A stretch of DNA of 64,000 bases from Prorocentrum cordatum (GCA_963575745.1 CAUYUJ010015949.1:66001-130000); one strand, 5' to 3'; shown: positions 23,739 to 34,407, counted from the stretch's first letter. A program made the numbers and translations. Notes: a model not told the origin generated them from the letters alone.

Positions 23739-23877
23739 CACATGCGAACCCTACCCCTACCCCCAACGATCTCTGAGGGGGAGGGTGGGGCTCACTTGGT
23801 TCGGGAGCTCCCGAGCGACATGAACCCCACCCTCCCCCTCAGAAATCGTGGAGGGTAGAGGTAGGGTTCGCATGCGG
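23739..23877. repeat. Foldback element with GCGAACCCTACC arms
   Basis: CACATGCGAACCCTACCCCT and TCTGAGGGGGAGGGTGGGG pair with CCCCACCCTCCCCCTCAGA and GGTAGGGTTCGCATGCGG. The loop is about 40 bases. Confidence 0.88.
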
Positions 23878-24221
23878 CCCCCTACGGGTAGAGATCGTTC
23901 GGCGCCTTCTGTTGTTTGTTCGGGCCTTCAGGTTCAGGGCACACCCCAACGCCCCCCCGCCCCTAGGAGGAGGGCCACGGAGGCACCCCGCGACAGGTGT
24001 CCCCCCATCCGTCCCTCTCCCTCCTGCAGAGGGACGGATATCGGTGTACAGCGGAGGCAGTCCACAAGAAACCTTCCAAAAGAATCCCAACCCTGAACCC
24101 CCAGGACGTCCATTGATTTTTGGTGTGGGAACGTCACGCTTTCCATCGCAACACCATCGAAACCCAGGTCACCCTGGAGGCAAGCAGGGGGTCTCTTGGC
24201 ATGGGCCCGCACGGCAGCAAC

Positions 24222-24345
24222 AACTTCTGGGGGCCCCCGTGGATCGGCGCAGGATCCCCCCCCTGGCCTTGGCGCGCTCCCGCGCGCAAGGGACACGCGG
24301 GCCCAGCGCCGACCCGAGACGTCCGCGCGGACCTCCAAGAGTCTG
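24222..24345. repeat. Family B element, copy 5
   Basis: GTGGATCGGCGCAGGATCCC, GCGCTCCCGCGCGCAAGGG and GTCCGCGCGGACCTCC. It is more decayed than the others. Confidence 0.55.
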
Positions 24346-25067
24346 TGCCCAGGCAGACGTTCCCCAACCAGCGCTTGCACTGAAGGGGTCCTATAGGGGA
24401 AGTTGGAAGATTCGGCTGAAGTTTCCCGCCGATTCTGGTAGCAGGCTGGGTTCCCCGGTTCCCAGATCCGGGTTCCCGGGTTCCCGTGTTCCCGGTTATT
24501 GATTCCGGGCCGATTTCGATGGGTTCTGGGTTCCGGGGCTTCCGGGTTCCCGGTCGATCTCTTCAGCGAAAACCATCCCTTGATTGGCTGTTCCTGTGGT
24601 GCAATTTTTCCAGCACGCCACCCCGCGGCCCGCGCGTCGGGCGCTGCGTCGGGAGCTGGGCGCCGTGCTCGTCCGCCGCGCAGCGCCGCGGCCCTCGGCC
24701 TGGCCGGGGCCGGGGGCGCGCCGGCGAGGCCCGCGCCCCGATGCCGCGCCGCCGCCCGCCGCCCGCCGCGCGCCGCGCGCGGCCCGCCGCCGGCGGCCGC
24801 CTGCCGCCCGTGCTGGCCCGCCCGCCAGCCCCCTCCGGCCTGCCCGCCGCCCGCCGCCCGCTGCCTGCCGCCCGCGCCGCGCCGCCCCGCCCCGCCCCTC
24901 GGGCCTCGGGCCTCCGCCCCGCCGCGCGGCGGCCTGCGGGGCGGGCGCCGCGTGCCGCGGCCCTGCCCTCGGGCGCCTGGCGCCGCCCGCGCCCGCCGCC
25001 CGCCGGCCGCCGCGGCGGCCCGCGGCGCAGAGGGCGTGGGCCTGCCACGAGGCAGGCGGGGCCCTGG

Positions 25068-25267
25068 TCGGCGGCGAGCGCGGGGGGAAGCGAGGAGGGG
25101 GGGGCCCGCTCAGGAGGCGGGGGGGCCTCTCGGAGGCCCTCGCGCCTCACTGAGAAGCTTTCTGCGCCTTCGGGGAAGGCTGGGAGCACGTTTCAGAAGG
25201 CCAGGGGGACTTCCGAGCCTTCTGAGAAGGCCCGCCCCGTCTCACTTCCCCCCTCGCTCGCCGCCGA
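25068..25267. repeat. Family A element, copy 2
   Basis: It runs from TCGGCGGCGAGCGCGGGGGG to CTCGCTCGCCGCCGA, clear inverted ends, with TCTGAGAAGG-type repeats inside. The preceding 24,610-25,060 is extreme-GC (CCGCCCGCCGCGC) low-complexity sequence without a credible gene. Confidence 0.82.
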
Positions 25268-25677
25268 CAAAGAACTGGGGCCCGATCATTGTGCTTGGTC
25301 GCTGTTTCGCCTCTCGGGGCCCTCCCCGTGCACGCCCTGGGACTGTCAAGAAGCGGCCCAGGGCGGATAAGCTGGTCCTGGAGCAAGTCCTGGGGTCCAG
25401 GACCCCTTTGCCTCAGGACCCGTTCGCTTCATGCCGAAGGGGCATCGCGTCTGCGGTTCGGTCGGGCTCGGCCGCGTCGCAGTCGGTGTTGCGTCCAGTC
25501 GGTCTGGTGTGCCGTTGCCGTGCCCAAGGCCCTCTGTTTAGCCAGCCCCGCGGCGCGGCCTGTCTCGGGCGGGGCCAGGACCGTGGTGAACGTTTCGGAA
25601 GGCTCGCAGAGCGTTCCAGAGCGCTCTGGAACGTCCGCGCCGCCCGATGCGTCTTGAGGACCGCCAGATCTCCGAGA

Positions 25678-25864
25678 TCCGGCGGCGAGCCTGGGGGGGA
25701 GGAGTGAGACGGGGCGGGCCTTCTCAGAAGGCTCGGAAGCCCCCCGGCCTTCTGAGACGCCCGAAGACACAAAACTGTTCAGAAGGTCAGATTGCTTCGG
25801 AGAAGCCCCGCCGCCCTCTGAGGAGGCCTTCTCCTCCTCACTTCCCCCCCTAGCTCGCCGCCGA
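25678..25864. repeat. Family A element, copy 3
   Basis: CCGGCGGCGAGCCTGGGGGG to CTAGCTCGCCGCCGA. Only about 410 bases from copy 2 and in the same orientation. Confidence 0.8.
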
Positions 25865-25993
25865 GATGGTCCGATGGATTTGTTTTTCGTGTTCTGGGCC
25901 AGCCTTCCTTGGCGAGCCGTTGTCGTCGCGCGCTGCGCCTTCCTTGGCAGACCCCGTTGCCGGGGCGACTGGGGGCCTCCCCTGGGGCTTCTA

Positions 25994-26171
25994 TGCAGTC
26001 AACCCGCATAAGAAGGATGGGCAACCTTCCCAAGGGCACCCTTGCATCCTTGCCTCCTCGGTCCATCCTTTGCTGCTTTCGCTGGCCGCGATCCGCTCGA
26101 AAAGCTTCGGAATGGGCGTCCAAGGTCCTTGCATCCTTATCGCGCATCCTTACTATACTGGTTGACTGTAC
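25994..26171. repeat. Family C element, copy 2
   Basis: GCAGTCAACCCGCATAAGAA to ATACTGGTTGACTGTA, with the same interior words as copy 1. Confidence 0.82.
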
Positions 26172-26255
26172 GACCACGCTGCTTTTGTGTTCGGTTGGGG
26201 GCTCGGCCCCTTTCTGTTCCTTCTTGCACCGGCCCGCGCGGACGCGAGCTTCCCG

Positions 26256-26257
<2 letters not shown>

Positions 26258-26291
<34 letters not shown>

Positions 26292-26292
26292 C
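26258..26292. repeat. (CT)n-(TA)n microsatellite
   Basis: Short CT run followed directly by TATATA. Confidence 0.9.
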
Positions 26293-26379
26293 CCTCGCCG
26301 CCGACCGACCGACCCCCCCCCCTTTGCCACCATCCAAGGTCAGCCTCGGTCCTTCGCTGTCGATTCCTGGGGCGGGGGT

Positions 26380-26408
26380 CGGGGGAGGAGGAGGAGGAGG
26401 AGGAGGAG

Positions 26409-26440
<32 letters not shown>

Positions 26441-26775
26441 GGAGGAGGAGGAGGAGAGGAGAGGCGGAGGCGGAGGCGGGCGGAGGCGGAGGAGGAGGAG
26501 AGAGGAGGAGGAGGGGGAGGAGGAGGCGGAGGCTAAGGCGGAGGCGGAGCGGAGAGGCGGAGGCGGGAGGAGGAGGAGAGGAGGAAGGAGAAGAGAAAGA
26601 GGAGGAGGAGGAGGAGGATAGGAGGAGGAGGATGAAGAGGAGGAGGAGGATAGGAGGAGGATCGGAGGAGGATAGGAGGAGGATGGAGGAGGAGGAGGAG
26701 GAGGAGGAGGAGGAGGAGGCGGATTGGAGGAGGATTGGAGGAGGATTGGAGGAGGAGGAAGAGGAGGAGGAGGAT
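26380..26775. repeat. (GAG)n purine array just upstream of helicase exon 4
   Basis: Nearly 400 bases of GAGGAGG with GGCGGAG and GGAGGAT variants, ending about 35 bases before the exon 4 acceptor at 26,810. Confidence 0.95.
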
Positions 26776-26810
26776 GCATACGCGGCACGCCGCCTGCCCC
26801 CGTGGGGCAG

Positions 26811-26881
26811 GAGCTCGGCGACCCGGGCAAGGGGCCGGGCGGCCACGACAGCCTCACGGGCTTCCACATCCGCATGGAGAA
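26811..26881 (+). CDS. DEAH helicase exon 4 (GFHIRME strand between motifs Ia and Ib)
   Basis: It encodes ELGDPGKGPGG, then HDSLTGFHIRME and the first two bases of a Lys codon. Joined to exon 3 the sequence reads ARRVSQ-ELGD, then GFHIRMEK, the counterpart of the G-Y-x-I/V-R-x-E strand found in all DEAH helicases. The loop before it is longer and richer in Gly than usual. The acceptor is GGGGCAG|GAG. The donor is GAA|GTCGCG, the only GT donor of the set. A GAG-type purine array ends about 35 bases upstream, so there is no extended pyrimidine tract at this acceptor. Confidence 0.85.
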
Positions 26882-27219
26882 GTCGCGCCCGCCCCGCCCC
26901 CCTCTCGGGGCCGGACGAAAGAGGGAGATTGGGAAAGGGGGGTTTACGAATTCTGCTGCGTGCAGCTGGCTTCGGCCCCGCCGCTGGGCCCATTCCTCGA
27001 TACAGGGGCGCCTCCCGGCGCCGGGAGGCGCTGGGAGAATCAGTTACGTGGGCTGATTCTTAAACCCCCCCCTTTGCAATCCCCCCCTTTCGCCCGGCCC
27101 GACCTTCGAGCAGTGGCGAAGCGTCTCGGGCCCACAGTCGGCACGAACGAAATGGGCTCGTAAACAATGGACTCCTAGATGGGGTCCGAGTAGATGAGGT
27201 CGGAGGATCGCACCGCATC

Positions 27220-27375
27220 GCCGATGCATCGACGATGCGGCTCGATGTGGAGCCCGACTTTCTCCACGCCGTTGTCGCCGACTTCGCCAGTGCATCGCCA
27301 ATGCATTGCCCATGCATCGCCGATGCATCGGCGATGCAGCGATATCCTCCGACCCCATCTCCTCGGACCCCATCG
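27220..27375. repeat. GCATCGCCGATGCATCG short palindromic array
   Basis: Repeated GCCGATGCATCG/CGATGCATCGGC words and CGGACCCCATC. Bases 27,375-28,330 contain a family F segment (27,985-28,075) and nothing else I can assign. Confidence 0.6.
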
Positions 27376-28331
27376 AGGAGGCCTCTAGTTCTGGGCGTGT
27401 TGCTACTTTTCCCCACAAGGCCCAGGATTTGAGTTCGCTCGCTTTCGGGCCCAGGACCACCACAGGTCGATCTGGCTCGAAACGTGCCGCAGAACGATGG
27501 GGTCTCGGGCTCTGGTCGTGCTTTTATCTAGATTTTTTTTCGCAGCGTCGGATCTCAGGAAAGTGAGCTTTTCGGGGGGGAGGGAAGAGGAGAGGAGGGA
27601 GGGAGGGCCGCATCGTCACTTTTTGAGCCGGCGCTGCGTGGACTTTGGTGCCCCTTGCAGTGCCATGGGAAGCGGGGTGCGGCGGCCCTGGCACTCCTCG
27701 GTGGAAGCAGTGCAGCCAGCCACAGCCATCGGACTGCGAGGTCCGAAAACCGAGAGGCCGCACTGCGCGTCCCAGCGCGGCCCTGGAGAGCAGGGGGCAG
27801 CGCGGGCGCCCGAGCGCGGCGCGCACAGTTCACCGCCTGCCAAACCACCCCAGCCCAACCCCAGGGTTTCAATTTGCCCTCCACTTCGGGGGGGGGGGGG
27901 TCGGGGAACCATGAGCACAAAGCACATATGGAATCTGTATCCCCCCACCCCCTCCCCAGCCCGAAATTGGTGGTCTGGTAGGCCTTGGTATCGCTCGGAC
28001 GTGTGCACTGTTTCTCGGCGGGGATTGTTAAGGAGCGCTCTGGATAATCCTACCAAGAAACCGCGCACGAAACCGGAAAAAAGCACAGGGAATGGGCGTC
28101 CGAGCGATGGCCAGAGGTGGTCAGCAGTGGGCTCGAGCAGGGAGAGCCCCACCGTGCGGCCACGCGCACCGGGCATCCCCCACCCCCAGTCCGGAGGAGG
28201 GCGGCCCCGGTTAAGCCACCCGCGGCCCTCCCTGGAGAGTTCTCGTCTTGCCTCGTTGGCGCTTCGCGGGAGGGCTTCCGCGGGTACAGAGCCGTGATGC
28301 TCCTACCTGCCTTAAGCCTTGTGGGAGTCGA

Positions 28332-28510
28332 TGAATGGAGAGGGAGCAGTCTGCCAACTATTTTCCAGATGTCTAAAACATGTTTCGAACATGGTTTGAA
28401 CATGTTACAAACATGTTTGAAACATAATTAGAACATGCATTACACATTTCAAACACATGTTTAATTCAATAATCGGATTATCAGAGTGTCCATTGTCATG
28501 GCATGCTCAA
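28332..28510. repeat. Dispersed element family E, copy 2
   Basis: GAATGGAGAGGGAGCAGTCT, TTTTCCAGATGTCTAAAACA and GTGTCCATTGTCATGGCATG match 16,472-16,655. Confidence 0.7.
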
Positions 28511-28684
28511 CTTTAGCCTTGATCGCCAGGAAAAAAATCGAGCACCCAGAAAGTAGCGAAACTGCAGGGATTTCACGTGTCGGGCCCTGGGAGGCGATAC
28601 TCGTTCGGCACTGCTTCGATACTTCTCTGGGTGCTCGAAGTTATTTCTGCGATGTGGTCCTTAAGCACGATGGGAGCAACATAA
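28508..28684. repeat. Dispersed element family D, copy 2
   Basis: It abuts the family E copy directly, which suggests nested insertion or a longer composite repeat. It shares TTCACGTGTCGGGCCCTG and ATGTGGTCCTTAAGCACGAT with 10,630-10,819. Confidence 0.75.
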
Positions 28685-29249
28685 TTATAAAGGTAAAGGG
28701 GACCACAGAAGAGCCCCACAGGGGGGACGGGGAGCTCTAGACCGCCCCGTCCAGCAGCCGTTTCGCCCGAGACGTCCTCACGATCTCTTCCAGAAGCGTG
28801 CTCTCCGGCTACGGGGAAGCTGGCAACATCTATGCGGGCTGGGCCCGGTTGTGTTCCTTGCCCTGGGCTTCCGGCTGTCTCTCCTCCGCCGGGCCACGCC
28901 AGACGAGAGCAAAGCTGGGGCGCCCCCTCGGAGAGATCAGCCCCCCGTGTCTTATTTCCAGGGCTCCGCACGCACCCGCGAAGGCCCTGCAGACTTCGTG
29001 TTCTGTGTCCATCCTCTTCCGTTTCCTCGTCTGGCCCATGCGGGGCGCCCAAAGGGGCCCCGCCGACGACGTGTCTTTGCGCGGTGGTGGCTAGGGCTGT
29101 TTGTTTTTTTTGCATTGGCTCGCGCGGGGTGTTCGCGCTGCACATTGCCATCATGGTGTCATGCCCATCGGGCCACTCTTTTCTGTTTTTTCCCAGATCA
29201 GAGCTTGCCTGTAGGGGTCCTAGCGGATTTGAGGGTACGTGCGCCGCCG

Positions 29250-29295
29250 ATTCGGTGCCCGGGTGCCCGGGTGCCCGGGTGCCCGGGTGCCTGGG
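29250..29295. repeat. GCCCGGGTG tandem array, left flank
   Basis: Five units of GTGCCCGG. The same word fills 40,780-40,975 on the other side of the mobile block. Confidence 0.85.
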
Positions 29296-29326
29296 TTCGC
29301 CGCCGATTCGGTGGCCCCTGACCATC

Positions 29327-29495
29327 GGGCAACCACAGAAAACTAAGTTTAAGTTAAGTCTAAGTACTGCACCTTAACTTAGAATGAACTTACCTTAGTT
29401 TGTACTTATCTTACTTAGTTTGAACTTAACTTAGACTTAGAATTGAACTTAGATTGTACTTAAATCGTATTTAGTTTGTACATAGTTTCTGGCCT
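29327..29495. repeat. Palindromic AACTTAG-rich miniature element, left copy
   Basis: It begins GGGCAACCACAGAAAACTAA and is built from AACTTAG/CTAAGTT words on both strands, ending in a degenerate TAGTTTCTGG. It shares its terminus with the copy at 40,494-40,763. Confidence 0.65.
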
Positions 29496-29559
29496 GGTAT
29501 GGGTGTGGCGTTTCGCAGATAATTTCAATGACCACTTCTATCAGCGCTTGTTCAAAACC

Positions 29560-29900
29560 ATGGCGCCCGTTGGTCCCCCCATGGCTTCCCCTAACTTCCC
29601 GACAGGGTCTCCCATGCGGTCTGGCAATAGGGTCCCCCATAGAATAGGGCCCCCCATATTCGGTCCCCATATTGTCCCCCACACGTAAGCCACATAGGGT
29701 TCCGCCCAGAAGGTCCCCCCATAAGGTATCCCCCATGGAGTCACCCTGTAGGGTCACCCCGTAAGGGTCACTCCCATAGGGCCCCTCCAATATATGGTCC
29801 CTCCCACAGGCTCTCCCCAGGGTCCCCCACAGAGTCGGTCCATCAAAGGGTCCCCCACAGAGTAGGGTTTCCCCATGGGGTCTCCCCCGTAGCCTTCCTG
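29560..29900. repeat. GGGTCCCCCATA-type degenerate array
   Basis: Units of about 15-25 bases based on AGGGTCCCCCACAG, ending shortly before the two-exon gene at 29,979. Confidence 0.6.
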
Positions 29901-29978
29901 GCTCAAGCCGTTTCGGGCGCCCCGATCAAGCACTCAGTTGTGCGAGCAGATCTTCCCACGCACTTCGACCTGCCAGTG

Positions 29979-30719
29979 ATGCCACCCAAGAAGCGTCCAG
30001 CGGCGGCAGGCGAGGCGGCTACTCAGAAGTTGAAACGTCCAGCAGCGTGGCACGACCACGACGACGACCAGGAGCCAGAGGTCGACGGGGCGGAGGAGCT
30101 TCCCGAGGACGAGGACGGCCCTGACGGTGTTGCGGATTCGCGCAGCACGACTCGCGCCCAGAGGCACATGTTCGCGAAGAACAAGCACCTTGTCGACCCA
30201 AAGATGGTGGAGAAGTTCAACGAACTAATGGACCCCAGCAAGAAAGTGGTTGGAAAACAAGCCAGAATCAACCAAATCATCAACGCCTGCGTCTCGAGGA
30301 AGGCCGAGGGCGGCAAGGGCGTGCTGGTCAAGGAGCGTTCCGTCCAGATGGTCCAGAAGAGCGTCATCCAGGACACCAGCACCGAGGCCGTGAAGGGCAT
30401 GGGCTGGTACAGCCTGGTCGGAACCAAGTACAGTGCCAACGAAGAATTGGCCAAGCAGGCGTTGGCTGCTGGTGAAGTCCAGCGGAACCCCGAGACTGGC
30501 CTCTACTACCAGAAGGGCCACGCCGTGACGAGGAGCAGGATCAACGAGAAGGGCTTCGAGGGCAAGGAGGACATAGGTGGGATGTTGTCTACGCCTGAGT
30601 GCATCAAGGCGCTCCACGACCAGGAGGAGGTGCTCAGTTCGGAGCCGCTGGGCGTGTCGTGGATGAAGGCCGCCAAGCCCACCAAGAGGATCGCGGACGA
30701 GCCTGCTGGCGACGACGAC
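29979..30719 (+). CDS. Uncharacterised basic/acidic protein, exon 1
   Basis: It starts at ATG 29,979 with MPPKKRPAAAGEAA, a start style I recall from dinoflagellate multicopy proteins (low certainty); the frame is also open from 29,940. An acidic stretch (about residues 26-48) is followed by TRAQRHMFAKNKHLVDP, GKQARINQIINACVSRK and then GTKYSANEEL and RNPETGLYYQKG. The composition is coding-like, unlike the surrounding repeats. The exon ends at GAC|GTCTC (GT donor) so as to join exon 2 in phase 0. Function unknown. It lies within the proposed 11.4 kb mobile block, inside helicase intron 4 and on the same strand. Confidence 0.6.
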
Positions 30720-30928
30720 GTCTCATGCAGGAGCCCCGCAGAACACAAACTTCTGGTACTACAATATAGCATGCGAATCCTCTTCTTACTCCTACTTACT
30801 CATACTATCCCACCCGTGGATCGCACTCCGACTTCCCATTCGAGTTCTCACGTGCTACCTTAATTTCGCTATGTTACCCTCCTCCCCAACTCCTGGCTTC
30901 TCTGCCGAATCATACTCGTACTCTGCTG

Positions 30929-30991
30929 ATGTTGTAGATGTGTGGTAGATGTGTTGTAAGTTTGAAAATATACAACACATTTGCAACATCG
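30929..30991. repeat. Small GTTGTAGATG foldback in the intron of the two-exon gene
   Basis: GATGTTGTAGATGTGTGG...TTGTAAGTTTG is followed by the inverse AATATACAACACATTTGCAACATC. Same word family as 35,042-35,165. Confidence 0.6.
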
Positions 30992-31058
30992 AGGGTCTGA
31001 GCATAGTAAGGGTAGGAGTGCATGTAGGGGCAGGGGCAGGAGTTGGTGCTACCCCCAG

Positions 31059-31412
31059 GAGAGTTTCGACGCGGTGTCGAGGGTGACCTTGGCGCTGCGC
31101 CGTCTGGGCACGAAGATGGTGGCCGACTGCCAGTCCGAGACCACCAGGCAGATGTCTGCGCGTGCCATCAACCTCTGCAAGGCAATGGCAGCGCCCAGCG
31201 AGAAGGTCGAGAGCCTCCTCGTGACCCAGGGCTCCGACAAGGAGAGCGTCACGAAGCAGGAGGTCTCAGACGCTCTGAAGGAGATGAGCGCCCCGTGCAA
31301 GTGCATGGTGGAGCTGTGCAAGGAGATCGTGATCCAGGTGAAGAACGCATCGAAGAAGGGCGGCTCCAAGGTTGCCGATGCCGCGAAGGGCCTCAAGCCC
31401 ATCAAGCCTTGA
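31059..31412 (+). CDS. Uncharacterised basic/acidic protein, exon 2
   Basis: The acceptor CCCCCAG|GAG opens ESFDAVSRVTLALRRLGTKM, then SARAINLCKAMAAPSEKVES and a Lys-rich end KGLKPIKP before TGA at 31,410. With exon 1 the protein would be about 364 residues. The helical, Lys/Ala-rich C-terminus suggests a coiled or DNA-associated role, but no family function is known to me. The 339-base intron carries a short TTGTAGAT/ATCTACAA-like foldback at 30,929-30,991. Confidence 0.6.
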   Translation, partial: ESFDAVSRVTLALRRLGTKMVADCQSETTRQMSARAINLCKAMAAPSEKVESLLVTQGSDKESVTKQEVSDALKEMSAPCKCMVELCKEIVIQVKNASKKGGSKVADAAKGLKPIKP

Positions 31413-31910
31413 GGGGCTGCCTCTGGGAGATTTCGCTCCCCCAGGCGTGGCGCGACCGACAGGTCTCGCCAGGCAGCCCGACCGGGGCAAGAGCAGGGGG
31501 GGGTGCGGAGGTAGAGGATGGATGGAGAGACACAGGGTAACACGAAGGAGGGGGAGATACACTGGTCGAAGGAGGGAAGGGGGGAGACATGGGAGACCCC
31601 TGCCGCGCGCCCCGCGCGCGTCGGCTGACGCCGCGCCTGTTTCTGCCGAAGGCGGGGCGCTGTCCGAGCAGAGCTCGAGATGGATTTGCGAGTCTCGCTC
31701 GCAGCGGTTGGCCCAGGAAAACGATGACATTTCTGAAAACCATTACTCCGACGGTAGGGCCCCGCGTGATGCCAACAGTCATGGTGATAACAGTCATCGT
31801 GGTGCTCACAGTCATGGCATTGTGCCAACAAGCATCAGCGTTATTGTGTGTGGTTGCTGTGGTTGCAAAAGCAACCATGTGCACCGCGTTATTCATGAGC
31901 TAGCTCTAAA

Positions 31911-33002
31911 TTGCAAATTCTTGACGTTTCGCGTATCCCCACCAGCCCATCCGGAAACGATCAGCAGGGGAGGTGGTGAATCAGGGGCGGCAGAATGCAT
32001 GCAGTCGCGCAGTCGTCTTCGAGAACATAAGCATCGCGCATAGCTTCCCGCATTGAAGCTTAAGGTGCAAATCAGTGCACATTACGATGGTGCTTCGATG
32101 AGAGGTGAGGGGCATCCTGATGACCCGTAATGGCTGCGCCAACTACACCTCGAGGCCTCGTGGGGGCCTCCGAGGGCCACTATCGCATACTGCGGGCCCG
32201 CTCTAAGCGCCAAAGGGGCCTCTGGAGCATAATTCTAAGAACAAGTGCTTGTAGATCCCTGTGGGGGCCACTTGACAGGGCACGGTGGCGTTTTTCTGTC
32301 GCGACGACGACGACGGCGACGGCATCTTTCATGGGGCAGGTATTCGACGCCATTTGGGCCCGCTTTGGGCCATCTCCGCCGGTGGCAGCACGCACTCTCG
32401 GGACCCTCTTGGCCCGCTCTTGGGGCGCTCTTGGGTCTTGGGCGCTCTTGGGGCAGTCCTGGTGATCCCCCGGGCCCCTCCTGGGGCTGTCCTGGGCCAT
32501 CTTCGGTCCATCTTGAGGCCTCAAGAGCCCTTCGGAGGCGTCAAAGCGAGAAGGCAAACACACGGATTTTCCTAAGGTGTTTAAGGGATGTTGGCCTCTT
32601 GGGGGGGGGGGGGGGGGGGAGGGGGGGGGGGGTCCTCGGAGGCTTCGGAGGGCACTTGATACCGTCTCGGGGCCGTCTTGAGGCCTCTTGGCCCCGTGTC
32701 GGAGGCATATCTTGCCCCGTCTACCGCTATCTTGGGCCATCTTGGAGGCCATCTTGCGCTCTCGGAGGCCTCGTGGAACCATATTGGGCCATCCTGGACG
32801 CTGCTGCGGGCCCGCACCCCTCCCCCCCCCCCCCCCCCCCCCTCCCCCCCCCCCTCCCCCCTCCCTCCCCCCCCCCCCCCTCCCCCGCGCCCAAAAGCAG
32901 GGAGGGGGGGAGGGGGGGGTGCGAACCTCCCGAGCAGTGAAAGGCATGAGATTGGAAAGGGAACCGCCCTAGACCACCTGCGCCCAGAGGGCTGGTGGGA
33001 CT
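31911..33002 (+). repeat. Long inverted repeat, left arm
   Basis: It runs from TTGCAAATTCTTGACG through GCATGCAGTCGCGCAG, GATGAGAGGT, TGGCTGCGCCAACTACAC and CCTAGACCACCTGCGCCCAG to GGCTGGTGGGAC. The same words occur in reverse complement, in the same order, at 36,447-37,487. The arm includes a GACGAC run, a diverged CCTCTTGGGGC-type satellite and a 140-base C/G homopolymer-rich patch (32,600-32,930). Confidence 0.8.
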
Positions 33003-33166
33003 GCAAGGGGCGTGCTGTGGGCATAGAGAGTCGCCGCTGGCAGCCAGCTGTGCTCATTGGCGCAGTGGTTGCTCGATGTCCCGTGCGTACCCCCCTTCCC
33101 GCGCGCTCCTCTGCTTGCCGCAGCCGTTCTGGCTCAACGGGGGCTCACAGTTGCAAGCATCACATT

Positions 33167-33352
33167 ATGTCTGGCAAGCGCGTTCGCCGAGTGGCGAATC
33201 CCGACGTCAGGGAATCCGGCTACACCGACTGTCTTCGGCAATTCGCGGGCGTTGGCAGGTCTCTCGCATCTTTGCTGTCACCGCTGGTTACAGAGGCGCA
33301 TGAGTTGACGCCAGTGCACGTGGTCAGAGCATTAGACTCCTGGAGATATTGA
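33167..33352 (+). CDS. Short ORF, possible 5' part of the following gene
   Basis: MSGKRVRRVANPDVRESGYT is followed by a hydrophobic FAGVGRSLASLLSPLVTEAH and a TPVHVVRALDSWRY end at TGA 33,350. The composition is coding-like and the ORF begins just inside the left long-inverted-repeat arm. Its stop overlaps the ATG of the next frame (33,352), so a frameshift or an unrecognised intron could join the two. Not recognised. Confidence 0.4.
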   Translation: MSGKRVRRVANPDVRESGYTDCLRQFAGVGRSLASLLSPLVTEAHELTPVHVVRALDSWRY

Positions 33353-34308
33353 TGAAACGAGGCGTCGCAAATGGTGTGATCTGGACACCTCGATTCCAGA
33401 CGGCTGCCAAGAGCGTGTGTTCTAGCGGCAGCGACTTGGAGGCCACGAGCATCACTGACCACGTACAGAACTGCTTTGGCATGGTCCGACAGATCATCTT
33501 GGACAACGCCGTGGTCGACGGCAAGTCTCGGAGCAGGAAGTCGGTCGCATTCCAGCGTCAGTGCGGGGCCGCGGACAGGATTGCAATCGACAACCTCGCC
33601 AGGATGATGGGGCTCAGCGATGGCTTCAGCACGCCGCCGCCCAAGAAGGCCCCGACTACGCCACTACTTGGTTCTGCGTGTTCTTTGGATTCGGTCGCGG
33701 AGCCATCGACTGCGGAGCCACCGAGCGCCCCGACCAAGTCCAGCTCGACGATGCCAGGTACTCAAGATTGGCGCGCATTCTGCATGGCTGGCTTAGAGGA
33801 GGCCGAGGCGATGGAGTCTGAGTTGGCCGACGCCGCCAGCGGTGCATCCTTGGCGACGGTACCCTCGACAGTCGTGTGCCCAATGAGTGTCGGGACCTAC
33901 GACGGGGACGGGTTTCCGAAGATGACGCCGCGATCGGACGTTGAGCTCACGCCGTTGCCGTCGCCTCGCCAACATGAGCACCGTGGCTTTGGGACGATGA
34001 GCGTTGCTGAGTTCATCGACGGCGTGGTGCTGCCAGACGACCCCAGTGGAGAGATGATTCCAACTGGTCAGGATCGCGCGCTCGAGGTCAAGGACGAGTG
34101 CGATGGCCCACCCGACCCGTGCACGATGCGTCGTAAAAAGGAGATCCTGAAGGCCCACCAGCAGAGTGACCAGTCAAAGAGCAAGAAGTCGGCCGCCCCC
34201 AAGCCCAAGTCCAAGGGGAAGGCTCAGCAGTCGAACCGCGGAGATGGTGGCCCACCCGGCGGCCCGCCAGGTCGCGGCCCAGCTGTCGGGGCCCCAGGTA
34301 AGAACCTC
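33352..34308 (+). CDS. Uncharacterised protein within the long-inverted-repeat element
   Basis: From ATG 33,352 the frame reads KRGVANGVIWTPRFQTAAK and SRKSVAFQRQCGAADRIAID, then a Ser/Thr/Pro-rich middle and a basic KSKKSAAPKPKSKGK and Pro/Gly-rich end. Codon use is gene-like over nearly 1 kb, in contrast to its flanks. The 3' border is uncertain: a strong-looking GTAAG donor is at 34,298, but the phase-0 join to the next exon-like block needs a GT at 34,309 or a GA at about 34,336. The frame then runs into a GAG array. The central ST/P-rich region looks disordered. Function not recognised. Confidence 0.45.
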
Positions 34309-34407
34309 GTGAACCAGAGGCTGGCCAAGACACAGGAGCTGGGTCCTTTCCGTATCCAACTCCTGCTTGTCCCCTTCTGTGCTCCCCCACTCGCTCTCGG
34401 CGGGCTC

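Noticed and set aside
24610-25060. Extreme-GC open frames upstream of family A copy 2
   Set aside because: Low-complexity CCGCCCGCC sequence open in many frames at once; no motif and no splice-supported neighbour.
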